From: SMBSF63 sp034003545
GTDB lineage: Bacteria > Chloroflexota > Anaerolineae > Anaerolineales > Anaerolineaceae
Length of the DNA stretch: 64,000 nucleotides
NCBI GenBank assembly: GCA_964447155.1
Contig: CAYURM010000010.1
Coordinates: forward strand, 31,389-95,388
Direction: 5' to 3'
This document shows, piece by piece, positions 42,550-50,612 of the stretch (the stretch's first letter is position 1; every line of letters begins with the position of its first letter). The position numbers and the translations under genes are program-made. Below the pieces are notes generated by a model, which saw only the letters and a program-made list of their open reading frames with translations, made no database searches and had not been told where the DNA came from.

Positions 42550-43083
42550 TCATGCCCTGTCATTGAAAAACCGATCCTCTTCCCACTTCCTCGGATTATC
42601 CTGAATGTATAATGCGATCCGGTCCCAATCTGCCTCATCCCGGACAACGTGCTCATAATAATTCCGCTGCCAGATGTTGGTTATGTCCAATTCCTGCCTG
42701 GCAATCCGCGATACACTGGATTTGAACCCGGCAATAAATGTTCCTAACGATTTTGGTTTCCGTTTGAACTCCGGCCTCGTTTCAACCTCAGGCTTAACAA
42801 AGCCTTCTGACTTTATCCATACAATCCCATGTATATGATTGGGCATGACCACAAATTCATCTTCATGAATTTCCAACTCTTTGCGTATCTGCGCAGAACG
42901 CATCCATTCTTTGCGAACGATTTTCCCCAATTTTGACAGGATAACTTCTTCATTTTCAATATACCCAAACAAATTCTGCCATTGGTGTGTAACCAGGGTG
43001 ACAAAATATGCTCCCTGTGAGCTGTAATCATACTCAGGAAGACGGATGGAGCGTCGGTTTGGATATTCAGGGTGATTATGCAT
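42550..43083 (-). CDS. REP-associated tyrosine transposase (RAYT; Y1_Tnp family)
   Basis: A 177-residue HUH-endonuclease. YSSQGAYFVTLVTH opens the Y1_Tnp domain; VVMPNHIHGIVWI holds the HUH pair His83/His85; IWQRNYYEHVVRDEADWDR (about 137-155) and ALYIQDNPRKW (157-167) are typical of RAYTs and contain the likely catalytic tyrosine (Tyr142 or Tyr143, less likely Tyr159). RAYTs cut single-stranded REP hairpins next to a GTAG or GGAG foot. It appears intact. Two GTAG hairpins flank it (42449-42500 and 43145-43174). A GTTGTGTT-type leader without a clear ribosome binding site precedes the ATG. Confidence 0.85.
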   Translation of the reverse strand: MHNHPEYPNRRSIRLPEYDYSSQGAYFVTLVTHQWQNLFGYIENEEVILSKLGKIVRKEWMRSAQIRKELEIHEDEFVVMPNHIHGIVWIKSEGFVKPEVETRPEFKRKPKSLGTFIAGFKSSVSRIARQELDITNIWQRNYYEHVVRDEADWDRIALYIQDNPRKWEEDRFFNDRA

Positions 43084-43144
43084 AACTGGTCCCGTTGTGT
43101 TAATGAATGGATTGGCAACGTGATCGTTTGATGGTTCTTGCCAA

Positions 43145-43174
43145 GGAGGGCGGGCGCACGCCGTGCGCCCCTAC
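43145..43174 (-). repeat. REP-like hairpin with GTAG foot, upstream of the RAYT gene
   Basis: Minus strand: GTAG (43174-43171), stem-loop GGGCGCACG-G-CGTGCGCCC (43170-43152), tail GCCCTCC (43151-43145). The inner pair is C-G where the copy at 43781-43799 has A-T, a compensatory change. Confidence 0.8.
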
Positions 43175-43214
43175 AAAAAGAATGATGACCTCAATTTCTA
43201 TTGCTCTTCCAAAA

Positions 43215-43673
43215 TTAAATGTAATTCGTTCTCCAAATCTTTGTACAACCCTTCAGTTTTTTCAGTTCCACGCGGTCCAACCCCAACAATACTGAACCAT
43301 GATAAAAGAAATAGGCAAAACCACCACCCATTCGATCATCCAATGCATTTAACTCCTTGGCAATAGCTCTTGCTGCCTTCCAATGATTTGTAGCGCCGAC
43401 ACAAACCCCATATTCCATGCCATCAACAATCAAATCAGAACAAATAACCCCTTCCTGAAACTCTAGTGGGACTTCCTCCTGACGAAGTGTTTGAATATTG
43501 ACAATTTCAAATCCAGATTCCTGAAACACCTCAATAACTTCTTTGGGAGTTATATTGATCGATTCCTGTTTTCTCGCCCACAGAAAGCTTTTTACCCCAA
43601 GAAATATAGATATGACACACAACACCAGGATCAAGACAAGTAGAATCTTCCTGCCCTTCATCTTTTCAATCAT
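43215..43673 (-). CDS. Unknown membrane-anchored protein
   Basis: A 152-residue protein with one N-terminal helix (ILLVLILVLCVISIFLGV) and a soluble part with a few cysteines (EGVICSDLIVDGMEYGVCVG). The start ATG at 43671-43673 has a strong AGGAGG site; an earlier ATG lacks one. No motif is recognised. Confidence 0.6.
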   Translation of the reverse strand: MIEKMKGRKILLVLILVLCVISIFLGVKSFLWARKQESINITPKEVIEVFQESGFEIVNIQTLRQEEVPLEFQEGVICSDLIVDGMEYGVCVGATNHWKAARAIAKELNALDDRMGGGFAYFFYHGSVLLGLDRVELKKLKGCTKIWRTNYI

Positions 43674-44068
43674 GAGTATCCTCCTGCTATGCAAAGATTA
43701 TAGTCCTCTTTGTTTTAATGCATATATATTGCAGGCGGCATATTCCATGCAAATATAACCGATCACATGCGTATCCGTAGGGGCGCAAGGCTTGCGCCCG
43801 CCTTCCATAATAACTATACAGTAACGACTGGATAAGTCCTCTGAAAAACCATTTGCCATACCGTGTCATGAAAGGACCTATCATCATTCCAAGCAAAAAT
43901 TAGTCCTCTTTGTAACAAAACAGAAATCCTCAAAAATCATGTATACTGAAAGCAAACGGGATGCGGTACAGACCTTGCAACCCTTTGTATGAAAGCTGTC
44001 AGTAACGCGCCGGTCGTTGCGACAGCGCGTACCCTACCGGCAAAACCATTAATAAAAAGGACATCCCT
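43674..44068. other. Intergenic region upstream of two lipoprotein genes
   Basis: No gene is supported. It holds the REP copy at 43777-43806, a TATACT box at 43942-43947 that may serve the lipoprotein gene at 44069, and a hairpin GCCGGT ... ACCGGC near 44009-44041. The rest is AT-rich. Confidence 0.5.
43777..43806 (+). repeat. REP-like hairpin with GTAG foot (family GGGCGC)
   Basis: GTAG (43777-43780), stem-loop GGGCGCAAG-G-CTTGCGCCC (43781-43799), tail GCCTTCC (43800-43806). It is the plainest copy of this family. Confidence 0.82.
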
Positions 44069-44584
44069 ATGTTCACATGTCTGAAAACCAGAAAACCAGT
44101 TTTGTTCGTTTTACTCGCCAGTCTGCTGCTGATCCTGACCGCATGCAGCCAGCTTACCGCCCCGGCCGCTGACCCCGCCCCCGCTGAAGCAGTGGAAGCG
44201 CCTGCAGCAGAAACCGAAGCTGCCGCCCCGGCAGAGGCCGCAGAAGCCCCGCAGCCCGCCGCATCTGATGCCAGCCTGGATGGCAACTGGACCAACGAAG
44301 ACCCCGCCGCACCCGGCGTCACCCGCATGACCTTCCGCACGGACGGCAGCACCATTTACGTGCAGATGTGGACGCACTGTGAAGAAGACGAATGCGCCTG
44401 GGACGAAATTGGCGTGCCGCAGGCCAGCCCGCTGGAAATCACCTGGCAGACCCCCATTGCCAAAAACATGCAGACCATCACCCTGCTGGCTGACGGCCGC
44501 TTGCAAGTCGACGAGAAACTGCAATTCACCGACGGCTCCGGCCGCGGCGATGTCGGCATGACCAGCTATCTGGTCAAGCAATAA
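44069..44584 (+). CDS. Lipoprotein with Ala/Glu/Pro-rich linker
   Basis: A 171-residue lipoprotein: signal peptide with lipobox LTAC, a low-complexity linker of Ala/Glu/Pro (about 30-70), and a C-terminal domain (SLDGNWTNEDPAAPGVTRMT, MWTHCEEDECAWDEIG, a Cys pair). Its shape suggests a small beta-fold exposed at the surface. AAAAGGAC precedes the ATG. The next lipoprotein is 23 bases downstream. Confidence 0.78.
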   Translation: MFTCLKTRKPVLFVLLASLLLILTACSQLTAPAADPAPAEAVEAPAAETEAAAPAEAAEAPQPAASDASLDGNWTNEDPAAPGVTRMTFRTDGSTIYVQMWTHCEEDECAWDEIGVPQASPLEITWQTPIAKNMQTITLLADGRLQVDEKLQFTDGSGRGDVGMTSYLVKQ

Positions 44585-44607
44585 ACCCTTTCACAAGAGG
44601 TAATTTT

Positions 44608-45504
44608 ATGAAGAAGCTTCGGATTTTCCTGCTCGGCGCGCTGGCAATGATATTCACCCTGGCGTGCAGCATGACCAGCCTGCTTCCTGGCAGCGGCCAG
44701 ATGCAAGCCACGGCCGATGCGCTGCAAGCCACCCAGATCGCCCTGGACGTGCAGGTTGCGCTTGTTGAACAACAGCAAACCGCTGTCGCCCAGCAGCCAC
44801 AGGCAACACAGGCCGAGGCGGAAGCGCATGCCGCCCCTGTTGAAGGGAATGAAATCATCTTTGAAGGCGTCCGCTTTGTCTACCCGGATGCCATCGCTTC
44901 CGGCGTTGACCCGGCCAGCAAGCCGGAAATGGAAGACATGGCCGGTATGATCCCCGCGCACACCGAATTTAATTTCAGCGGTTACGCCTGGGATGGCAGC
45001 ATGCATACTCCCACGGTCTACGTCTACTCAACAGACGCCTACCGCAGCGCCAATGAATATGCCGGGGAAACCATTGACGAGCTGAATACCCTCATCCACG
45101 ACCGCCCCGCCGCGCCGGAAAACATCCCCTTCCTGCCCATTTGGAATGCGGCGCAAATGTTCACAGCAGATGTGAAATATATCGACTTTCAGAACGGCTC
45201 CGGCGTACGCTTCCTGTCCCAGTACGGACAGGCCATCTACCCGATCAACAACAACGGCCTCTTCTACACCTTCCAGGGGCTGACGAATGATGGCGCCTGG
45301 TACATCTCGGCAGTCTTCCCTGTTTCTCATGCCGGACTGCCCGGCGACGACGCGATCCCCGGCGACGACTGGGAAACCTTTAGCGACAACTACCTGACCT
45401 ACATGGCAGAAACCATCAACTGGCTGAACACCCAGCCCGCTGACAGCTTCACCCCGCATCTGAACGAGCTGGACGATCTGATCCACTCCATGCAGGTGAA
45501 GTAA
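44608..45504 (+). CDS. Hypothetical lipoprotein
   Basis: A 298-residue lipoprotein with lipobox TLAC, a Gln/Ala-rich stretch (about 35-75, coiled-coil-like: QATADALQATQIALDVQVAL), and a globular domain (IIFEGVRFVYPDAIASGVDP, AAQMFTADVKYIDFQNGSGV) ending WLNTQPADSFTPHLNELDDL. No enzymatic motif. AAGAGGT precedes the ATG. It forms a two-gene unit with the preceding lipoprotein; a terminator follows. Confidence 0.75.
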   Translation: MKKLRIFLLGALAMIFTLACSMTSLLPGSGQMQATADALQATQIALDVQVALVEQQQTAVAQQPQATQAEAEAHAAPVEGNEIIFEGVRFVYPDAIASGVDPASKPEMEDMAGMIPAHTEFNFSGYAWDGSMHTPTVYVYSTDAYRSANEYAGETIDELNTLIHDRPAAPENIPFLPIWNAAQMFTADVKYIDFQNGSGVRFLSQYGQAIYPINNNGLFYTFQGLTNDGAWYISAVFPVSHAGLPGDDAIPGDDWETFSDNYLTYMAETINWLNTQPADSFTPHLNELDDLIHSMQVK

Positions 45505-45522
45505 CCCATTTACTCAAAATCC

Positions 45523-45558
45523 AAAACCGCCCCGTCAGCTTGTGGGGCGGTTTTTTTT
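45523..45558. terminator. Intrinsic terminator after the lipoprotein pair
   Basis: AAAACCGCCCC (45523-45533) pairs with GGGGCGGTTTT (45544-45554), then more T. It can also serve the CBS gene on the minus strand, which ends at 45585. Confidence 0.88.
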
Positions 45559-45584
45559 ACGGGGTTGGTTACAGACTGATTGTC

Positions 45585-46085
45585 TCAATTCCCAACAGGA
45601 AAACCCGATCTACGCGGTTGATTCGAGCCTTTCAAGCGTTCCTGTCCACGGGCAGTATTGACCAGCACACACGCTTCAAGATCCTGAATCGTCCGCTTCT
45701 GCTGAAAAACGATATCCCGCAACAGATCGCCAGCGGAGATTAACCCGATCACCTCGCCATTCTCCACCACCGGCAGATGGCCGATATGCTCGTCCCCCAT
45801 TATCTGAACCGCTTCCTGCACCGTTTGATCAGGGTGCAGGTGGATCGGCGCTGGTGTCATCATTTCTTTCACCGGCGTGGTGCGCGCCAAACGACCCGCA
45901 ATTTCCCCGCGGCGGGCATAATCCTGCTCAGTGATGATCCCCACCAATTGGCTGTGTTCCATCACCAACAGCGCGGCCACGTCTTTTTCCTTCATCAGCC
46001 GTAAAGCGTCGATCACCATCGCGTCCGGCCGTACCAACCAGGTATCATGTCCCTTGACTGACAGAAGATGACGAATGAGATTCAT
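45585..46085 (-). CDS. CBS-domain pair protein
   Basis: A 166-residue protein of two CBS repeats: DAMVIDALRLMKEKDVAALLVME / QLVGIITEQDYAR and PDQTVQEAVQIMGDEHIGHLPVVE / EVIGLISAGDLLRDIVF. Such proteins bind adenosyl nucleotides (AMP, ATP, SAM) and can sense energy state. It lies 252 bases downstream of the MTA-type deaminase on the same strand; an adenosyl link is tempting but not shown. GGGAGG precedes the ATG. Confidence 0.9.
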   Translation of the reverse strand: MNLIRHLLSVKGHDTWLVRPDAMVIDALRLMKEKDVAALLVMEHSQLVGIITEQDYARRGEIAGRLARTTPVKEMMTPAPIHLHPDQTVQEAVQIMGDEHIGHLPVVENGEVIGLISAGDLLRDIVFQQKRTIQDLEACVLVNTARGQERLKGSNQPRRSGFPVGN

Positions 46086-46337
46086 GCAACACCTCCCATA
46101 AAAAAGGCGATATGTATCATTAAGCTAATTATAAGGACTTGTGACTCTCAAAACACATCAGACTGGGTACACGAATCAAGCCAACGGACAGACGCCCCAT
46201 ACCATCACCGATTCGGGTCTGCTGCTGACGATCTCCCACCGATTTGTGGGGATTAATCGTGCAACAGATCAATCCCTTCCCGCACTATTATAATCTTCTG
46301 CGCTAGCCAGGTGGCATTCGAATTCTGCAAAGCTCTT

Positions 46338-47657
46338 TTAGATCAGACGAACTTTTTCCGCAATCTTGCGCGCCTGCGTCTTAACTTTTTCTTCGTCCAG
46401 GGTCAGCAACTGCCGGTCCTGCATCACCATCTGCCCATGAATGATCACATCACTGACATCGGATGCCGCGGCAGCATAAATCAAATGGGAATAAAGATCA
46501 TAAACCGGGGTGAGATTAGGCGCATCAAAGTCAATCACCGCCAGGTCAGCCAGCTTGCCCACTTCCAACGACCCCACCTTATCCGCCAGACCCACAGCGC
46601 GCGCGCCGTCAATTGTCATCATCGAGAAGACCTGCGCGGCAGGCAAGACAGTAGGATCGCCGGTAACGCCCTTCTGCACCAGGGCGGCCAACTGCGCCTC
46701 GTGGAACATATCCAGGTCGTTGTTGCTGGCCGGGCCGTCTGTACCAAGCGCAACGTTCACCCCCGCCTTGAGCAGATCCGCCACCCGCGCAATCCCCGAA
46801 GATAACTTGAGATTGGAAGACGGGCAATGAGCTACGCTCGTTCCGGTCTCCGCCAGACGCTCGATTTCGGCATCCGTCAGGTGGACACAATGTGCCAGCA
46901 GGGTCTTCTCCGTCAGCAAACCGGCCTTGTCCAGCACTTCAATGGGTGTCATTCCGTATTTCTCTTTCACCATTGCCATTTCCCCTTTTGATTCGGCGGC
47001 ATGGGTGATGAAGAGCAGGCCGCGTTCCTCGGCAATTTGACGAATGTCTTCCAGCATTTTCAAATTGGTGGTATAGGTGGCATGGGCCTGCACACACTGC
47101 TGGATCAAGGGCTGGCCCTGGTAGCGGTCCAGCAGGGCAATCGCTGCATTGCAGGATTCCTTTCTGCGTTCCTCAAAACCGGGAATGTCAGCAAAGCTGG
47201 GACCGTTGACCATGCGGAAACCGGCGCGGAGAACGGCATCGAAAGACTCGTTGTAATACCAGTACATGTCGGCAGCGCAGGTGGTTCCCCCGCGAATCAT
47301 CTCAACCATTGCCAGCTCGGTGCCCGCCGCCATCGTTTCCGCATTGATCTGGGCTGCTTCCACCTTCCAGATCCTGTCCAGCCAGGCTTCCAGGGGCACA
47401 TCATCCACCAGCCCGCGGAACAATGTCATCGCCCAATGCCCGTGGGTGTTGACCAGGCCGGGAATGACCACTTTTCCGCTGGCATCCAGTTTTTGGGCGG
47501 GAAGAAACTGTGCCCCAATCTCATCCTGGCTTCCGATCCAGACAATCTCTGAACCCTTGATTGCTACGGCGCCATCTTTGATCACCTGGCGCGCCGCATC
47601 CATCGCCACAATCGTGCCGCCCTGCACAAGAATGTCTATTTCGAGTGGTTGCATCAT
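46338..47657 (-). CDS. mtaD: MTA/SAH deaminase-type amidohydrolase (MtaD-like)
   Basis: A 439-residue metal amidohydrolase. Metal ligands: the HxH of LVNTHGHWAM, the His in THAAESKGEM, the His in HCVHLTD and the Asp in LGTDGPASNNDLDM, as in the MtaD/SsnA group. These enzymes deaminate 5'-methylthioadenosine, S-adenosylhomocysteine and in some species 5'-deoxyadenosine to the inosine form. The ECF S component gene ends 155 bases upstream on the same strand and an MTAP/MTIP-type phosphorylase lies beyond it, which fits a deaminate-then-phosphorolyse route. AAAGGGTG precedes the ATG. Confidence 0.9.
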   Translation of the reverse strand: MMQPLEIDILVQGGTIVAMDAARQVIKDGAVAIKGSEIVWIGSQDEIGAQFLPAQKLDASGKVVIPGLVNTHGHWAMTLFRGLVDDVPLEAWLDRIWKVEAAQINAETMAAGTELAMVEMIRGGTTCAADMYWYYNESFDAVLRAGFRMVNGPSFADIPGFEERRKESCNAAIALLDRYQGQPLIQQCVQAHATYTTNLKMLEDIRQIAEERGLLFITHAAESKGEMAMVKEKYGMTPIEVLDKAGLLTEKTLLAHCVHLTDAEIERLAETGTSVAHCPSSNLKLSSGIARVADLLKAGVNVALGTDGPASNNDLDMFHEAQLAALVQKGVTGDPTVLPAAQVFSMMTIDGARAVGLADKVGSLEVGKLADLAVIDFDAPNLTPVYDLYSHLIYAAAASDVSDVIIHGQMVMQDRQLLTLDEEKVKTQARKIAEKVRLI

Positions 47658-47684
47658 TCCTGTTCACCCTTTCATGAATAAATT

Positions 47685-47706
47685 GTAGTAACCACTAAAG
47701 TGGTTA
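47685..47706 (+). repeat. REP-like hairpin with GTAG foot (family TAACnACT), left member of pair
   Basis: GTAG (47685-47688), then TAACCACT (47689-47696) pairs with AGTGGTTA (47699-47706). Its partner at 47715-47736 is inverted and carries a compensatory C-to-G / G-to-C change. Confidence 0.78.
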
Positions 47707-47714
47707 GGCAGTCA

Positions 47715-47736
47715 TAACGACTCAAGTCGTTACTAC
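47715..47736 (-). repeat. REP-like hairpin with GTAG foot (family TAACnACT), right member
   Basis: TAACGACT (47715-47722) pairs with AGTCGTTA (47725-47732), then CTAC (47733-47736), i.e. GTAG on the minus strand. The fourth stem pair is changed on both sides relative to the left member. Confidence 0.78.
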
Positions 47737-47758
47737 AAAACTTCTGCGATGTATCAGA

Positions 47759-47788
47759 AGGCTGCCCCAAAAATGGATGGGGCAGCCT
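47759..47788 (-). terminator. Hairpin after the ECF S component
   Basis: AGGCTGCCCC (47759-47768) pairs with GGGGCAGCCT (47779-47788), 23 bases after the S component stop. It lacks a T-run on the minus strand, so termination is uncertain and the deaminase may still be read through. Confidence 0.55.
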
Positions 47789-47811
47789 CGCAAACAAGCA
47801 ACGGAAGAAAA

Positions 47812-48645
47812 TTAATCTTCGTCGTCCTCAACAAATTGCTCGCGGCCAGAAAGCATCACGCTGGCAACCACGATCAACAGGAGGAAGGGCAGCACAGACG
47901 CCCACACAGCCACCTGGCTCTGCTCACCGGTGAAACCGTAAATGGTCTGACCAGCAACACCGGAGGCCACCAAAAGCCCAACCACCAGACCGCCAATGGC
48001 ACCCACGATCATCAGAATCGAGCCAAGATTGCGGGCTTTGCCCACAGCTACATCTTCCACGTCCATTATATCGGTCCAGACCAACCCCCAGCGCTTCACC
48101 CGCGGGTAGAGCAGGCTGAGCAGGATCGGGCCGAGGACAACCGCGGCAGCAAAGTTATTCACTGTGATGGTAATCGCCAGAAAAGCGAAAGGAACGATGG
48201 CAGCCAGATCCAGGTACCAGGCGATGATGATCCCGCAGGCAGCGGAGGCAACCAGAGCAACAATTTCGAAAGCGGCAATCTTCTTGGCGCTGTTGGTCGT
48301 CGGAGAGACGTCATCCGAGGTCAGTCCAAACACCGAACCCCACATCTTGTAGGGAATGAAGCCCAGGAAGAAATTACCGACGAAGCCGAAGATGGAGCCA
48401 ATCCCCAGCGTACCGCCGAACAGGTCGCCAATCAGGTTCCCGATGGCTGAACCCCACGCGCCGGCAGGCCCAAACAGCAGGGAGAAAACAGGGGGAAACA
48501 CATTCGCAGGGCGAACTTCGGTAACGCCCGGAACAATCGGGATGCCGCCTTTGAAAACAATCAGGAAAGCTGCATAAATTGCTGCCGAAAGGGCCACCAG
48601 GATGATCATCCGGGTGTTCTTCCACATGGTAATTACTTCTTTCAT
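47812..48645 (-). CDS. ECF transporter S component (substrate-binding subunit)
   Basis: A 277-residue membrane protein with about six helices. The long N-terminal block with GIPIVPGVTEVRPANVFPPV and GPAGAWGSAIGNLIGDLF is the pattern of ECF S components. The ligand is inferred from context: its neighbours encode nucleoside-deaminating, phosphorolysing, isomerising and cleaving enzymes, so a 5'-modified adenosine is likely. It does not resemble known BioY, ThiT or RibU closely. GTAAAGGAGA precedes the ATG. EcfT and EcfA are in the same operon. Confidence 0.82.
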   Translation of the reverse strand: MKEVITMWKNTRMIILVALSAAIYAAFLIVFKGGIPIVPGVTEVRPANVFPPVFSLLFGPAGAWGSAIGNLIGDLFGGTLGIGSIFGFVGNFFLGFIPYKMWGSVFGLTSDDVSPTTNSAKKIAAFEIVALVASAACGIIIAWYLDLAAIVPFAFLAITITVNNFAAAVVLGPILLSLLYPRVKRWGLVWTDIMDVEDVAVGKARNLGSILMIVGAIGGLVVGLLVASGVAGQTIYGFTGEQSQVAVWASVLPFLLLIVVASVMLSGREQFVEDDED

Positions 48646-48763
48646 TACTGTCTCCTTTACCTTAAGTTAGAAATAGAAATTAACAAGTCAACGATGTAAA
48701 ACAAGGAAAAAAGATTGAATATGCACCTCCTGTGAAAGAATGCCATAAGGTCCCACGGCTGGT

Positions 48764-49543
48764 TTATTTCCGGGGTGGGTACATGAATTGCACAGTTTGT
48801 TCGCAACGACAATCATACGCAGCATCGCCGCCCTGTAATGTGCGGATAAGCAATGCGGCCAGCTTGTCGGTCAGATGGCCCATTTTATCGCCAACGAAGG
48901 AGATTTCCTTTTCCAGCCCGGCCGCCCAATTGATCGAATATGCCACGCCAGCAAAGTGCATGTTCAACTCCCTGGCCAACACCACCTCAGGAACGCCAGT
49001 CATTCCAATCACATCGGCACCCAGCCTGGCATACATACGAATTTCGGCGGGGGTTTCAAGCCGGGGGCCATTGGTTGCAGCATATACTGCCTCCGGATGC
49101 AGGTCCAGTCCAACTTTCGGTGCCAAAGCAAGCATTTTATCACGCAGCACCGGACAGTACGGTTCATTCAAATCGATATGCGCCAAACCGGTTTTGCCGC
49201 CTTCGAAGAAGGTCAGAGGGCGGCCATGGGTGAAGTCCAGAAAATCGGTCAGCACGGCCATTGCCATCGGGGGAATCTCTCGGCTGATCGAACCGACCGC
49301 ATAGGTGGCAAGCACTTGCTGCACGCCCAGCATCTGCAGCGCTTTCAGGTTGGCGCGATAGTTGATGTTGTGGGGAGGGGTAGAATGATCAAGACCATGA
49401 CGGGCCAGATAGATCAGCTCAAAATCATCCTTGCGGGCAATGTTGACCAATGCTGGCCCATACGGCGTGTCGATCGTTTTCTTTTCCAGGTCAAAGCCTG
49501 GAATTTCGTAAATCCCTGTCCCCGTAATGATCGCTGATTTCAT
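48764..49543 (-). CDS. MTAP/MTIP-family purine nucleoside phosphorylase
   Basis: A 259-residue phosphorylase of the MTAP (PNP-II) family: GTGIYEIPGF (residues 8-17), LARHG, PPHNINYRANL (phosphate and ribose binding), YAVGSISREIPPM and GMTGVPEVVLARELN. Where human MTAP has Asp220 for 6-amino purines, this protein reads YSINWAAG with Asn205, as in 6-oxopurine-preferring PNPs and MTIP. This suggests phosphorolysis of 5'-methylthioinosine or 5'-deoxyinosine to hypoxanthine and a pentose-1-phosphate, in step with the deaminase. It lies 20 bases after the MtnA-like gene. Confidence 0.88.
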   Translation of the reverse strand: MKSAIITGTGIYEIPGFDLEKKTIDTPYGPALVNIARKDDFELIYLARHGLDHSTPPHNINYRANLKALQMLGVQQVLATYAVGSISREIPPMAMAVLTDFLDFTHGRPLTFFEGGKTGLAHIDLNEPYCPVLRDKMLALAPKVGLDLHPEAVYAATNGPRLETPAEIRMYARLGADVIGMTGVPEVVLARELNMHFAGVAYSINWAAGLEKEISFVGDKMGHLTDKLAALLIRTLQGGDAAYDCRCEQTVQFMYPPRK

Positions 49544-49563
49544 GCAAAACTCCTTAACCTGTT

Positions 49564-50598
49564 TTATTCAAAATACCGATGCAAGTCATAGGCGCTGTGG
49601 ATGCCTTTCGTGGTGATCACGCCCGAAACCATGTGGGGCGGGGTGATGTCGAAGGCCGGATAATAGGCATCAATCGCCTGATCCGTGGTCGGCGTGCCGC
49701 GGCAGGCTTTCATCTCGGCCGGGTCGCGTTCTTCAATCTCAATCGAGGCGCGGTCAGGCTTTAGCTTGTCCGGCCAGGCAAACACAAAATAGGGCACGCC
49801 GTGATAATGGGCGGCAATCGCATTCTGGAAGGTGCCAATCTTGTTGACCACATGCCCGTCCAGGGTCACCAGGTCAGCGGCGGTAAAGTATTTCTGCACC
49901 TTGCCCTGGGAAAGGATATAGGCGGGCATATTGTCGCCGATGATCTGCACCGGCACGCCGATTTCATGGATGCTGGGGGCGGTCAGGCGTGCGCCCTGTA
50001 AATAAGGTCGGGTCTCCGGCGTATAGGCGCGGATACGCTTCCCGTCCCGCCTGGCCATTGCCAGCGAGAGCAAAAAAGCCGTCTCGGCAAAACACATCGT
50101 CAAAATACCGTCGCCATCATCAATCAGGCTGGCGCCCAGCTCACCCATCACGGCATAGCGGCGGTAGTTCTCATCCCGAAAAGCCTCAATCCACGCCAGC
50201 AGTTCCTGCTCCACATTCCTGCCGCCATCCAGGGTAACCTTGATGAACTGCATGATCATTTCCAGACGGCGCGCCAGGGCGGTGTTGGTCGGGCGGGTGG
50301 CAATCAGGCGCTTGCTGGCCGCGTCCAGCGCCGCCAACTGCTTGGCCGCAGACTGATCTGCGCACTGGCGAGCGGCCATCACCATCGCATAGGCCGCGGC
50401 GTGGGACGGCCCCCCACCCTGGGTAACCATATCTTCAATCGCTTTGGCAACGCACTCCACATCCCGGCAGGTTACAAAGGCTTTTTCAAACGGGTATTTA
50501 CGCCGGTCGCCAATAATAACTGCACCGTCGTCATAACGGGCCACATTTTCACGCCGCAGTAAAAACGGCAGCATTGCATTGACTTCAGCAGGATTCAT
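49564..50598 (-). CDS. Divergent MtnA-like (eIF2B-fold) pentose-1-phosphate isomerase
   Basis: A 344-residue protein of the MtnA/eIF2B family. The catalytic pair is kept: Cys169 (TMCFAETAFLL) and Asp242 (TAADLVTLDGHVVNKIGTF), matching Cys160 and Asp240 of Bacillus MtnA. TPETRPYLQGARLT is conserved. However the usual RGAPAIG loop reads QGGGPSH (60-66), so the substrate pocket differs. It should isomerise methylthioribose-1-phosphate or 5-deoxyribose-1-phosphate to the ribulose form. It lies between the phosphorylase and EcfT genes. Confidence 0.82.
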   Translation of the reverse strand: MNPAEVNAMLPFLLRRENVARYDDGAVIIGDRRKYPFEKAFVTCRDVECVAKAIEDMVTQGGGPSHAAAYAMVMAARQCADQSAAKQLAALDAASKRLIATRPTNTALARRLEMIMQFIKVTLDGGRNVEQELLAWIEAFRDENYRRYAVMGELGASLIDDGDGILTMCFAETAFLLSLAMARRDGKRIRAYTPETRPYLQGARLTAPSIHEIGVPVQIIGDNMPAYILSQGKVQKYFTAADLVTLDGHVVNKIGTFQNAIAAHYHGVPYFVFAWPDKLKPDRASIEIEERDPAEMKACRGTPTTDQAIDAYYPAFDITPPHMVSGVITTKGIHSAYDLHRYFE

Positions 50599-50612
50599 TT
50601 CATTTTCTCCAT

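Noticed and set aside
43687..43896. 69-codon minus-strand frame
   Set aside because: It spans a REP hairpin and has no ribosome binding site or motif.
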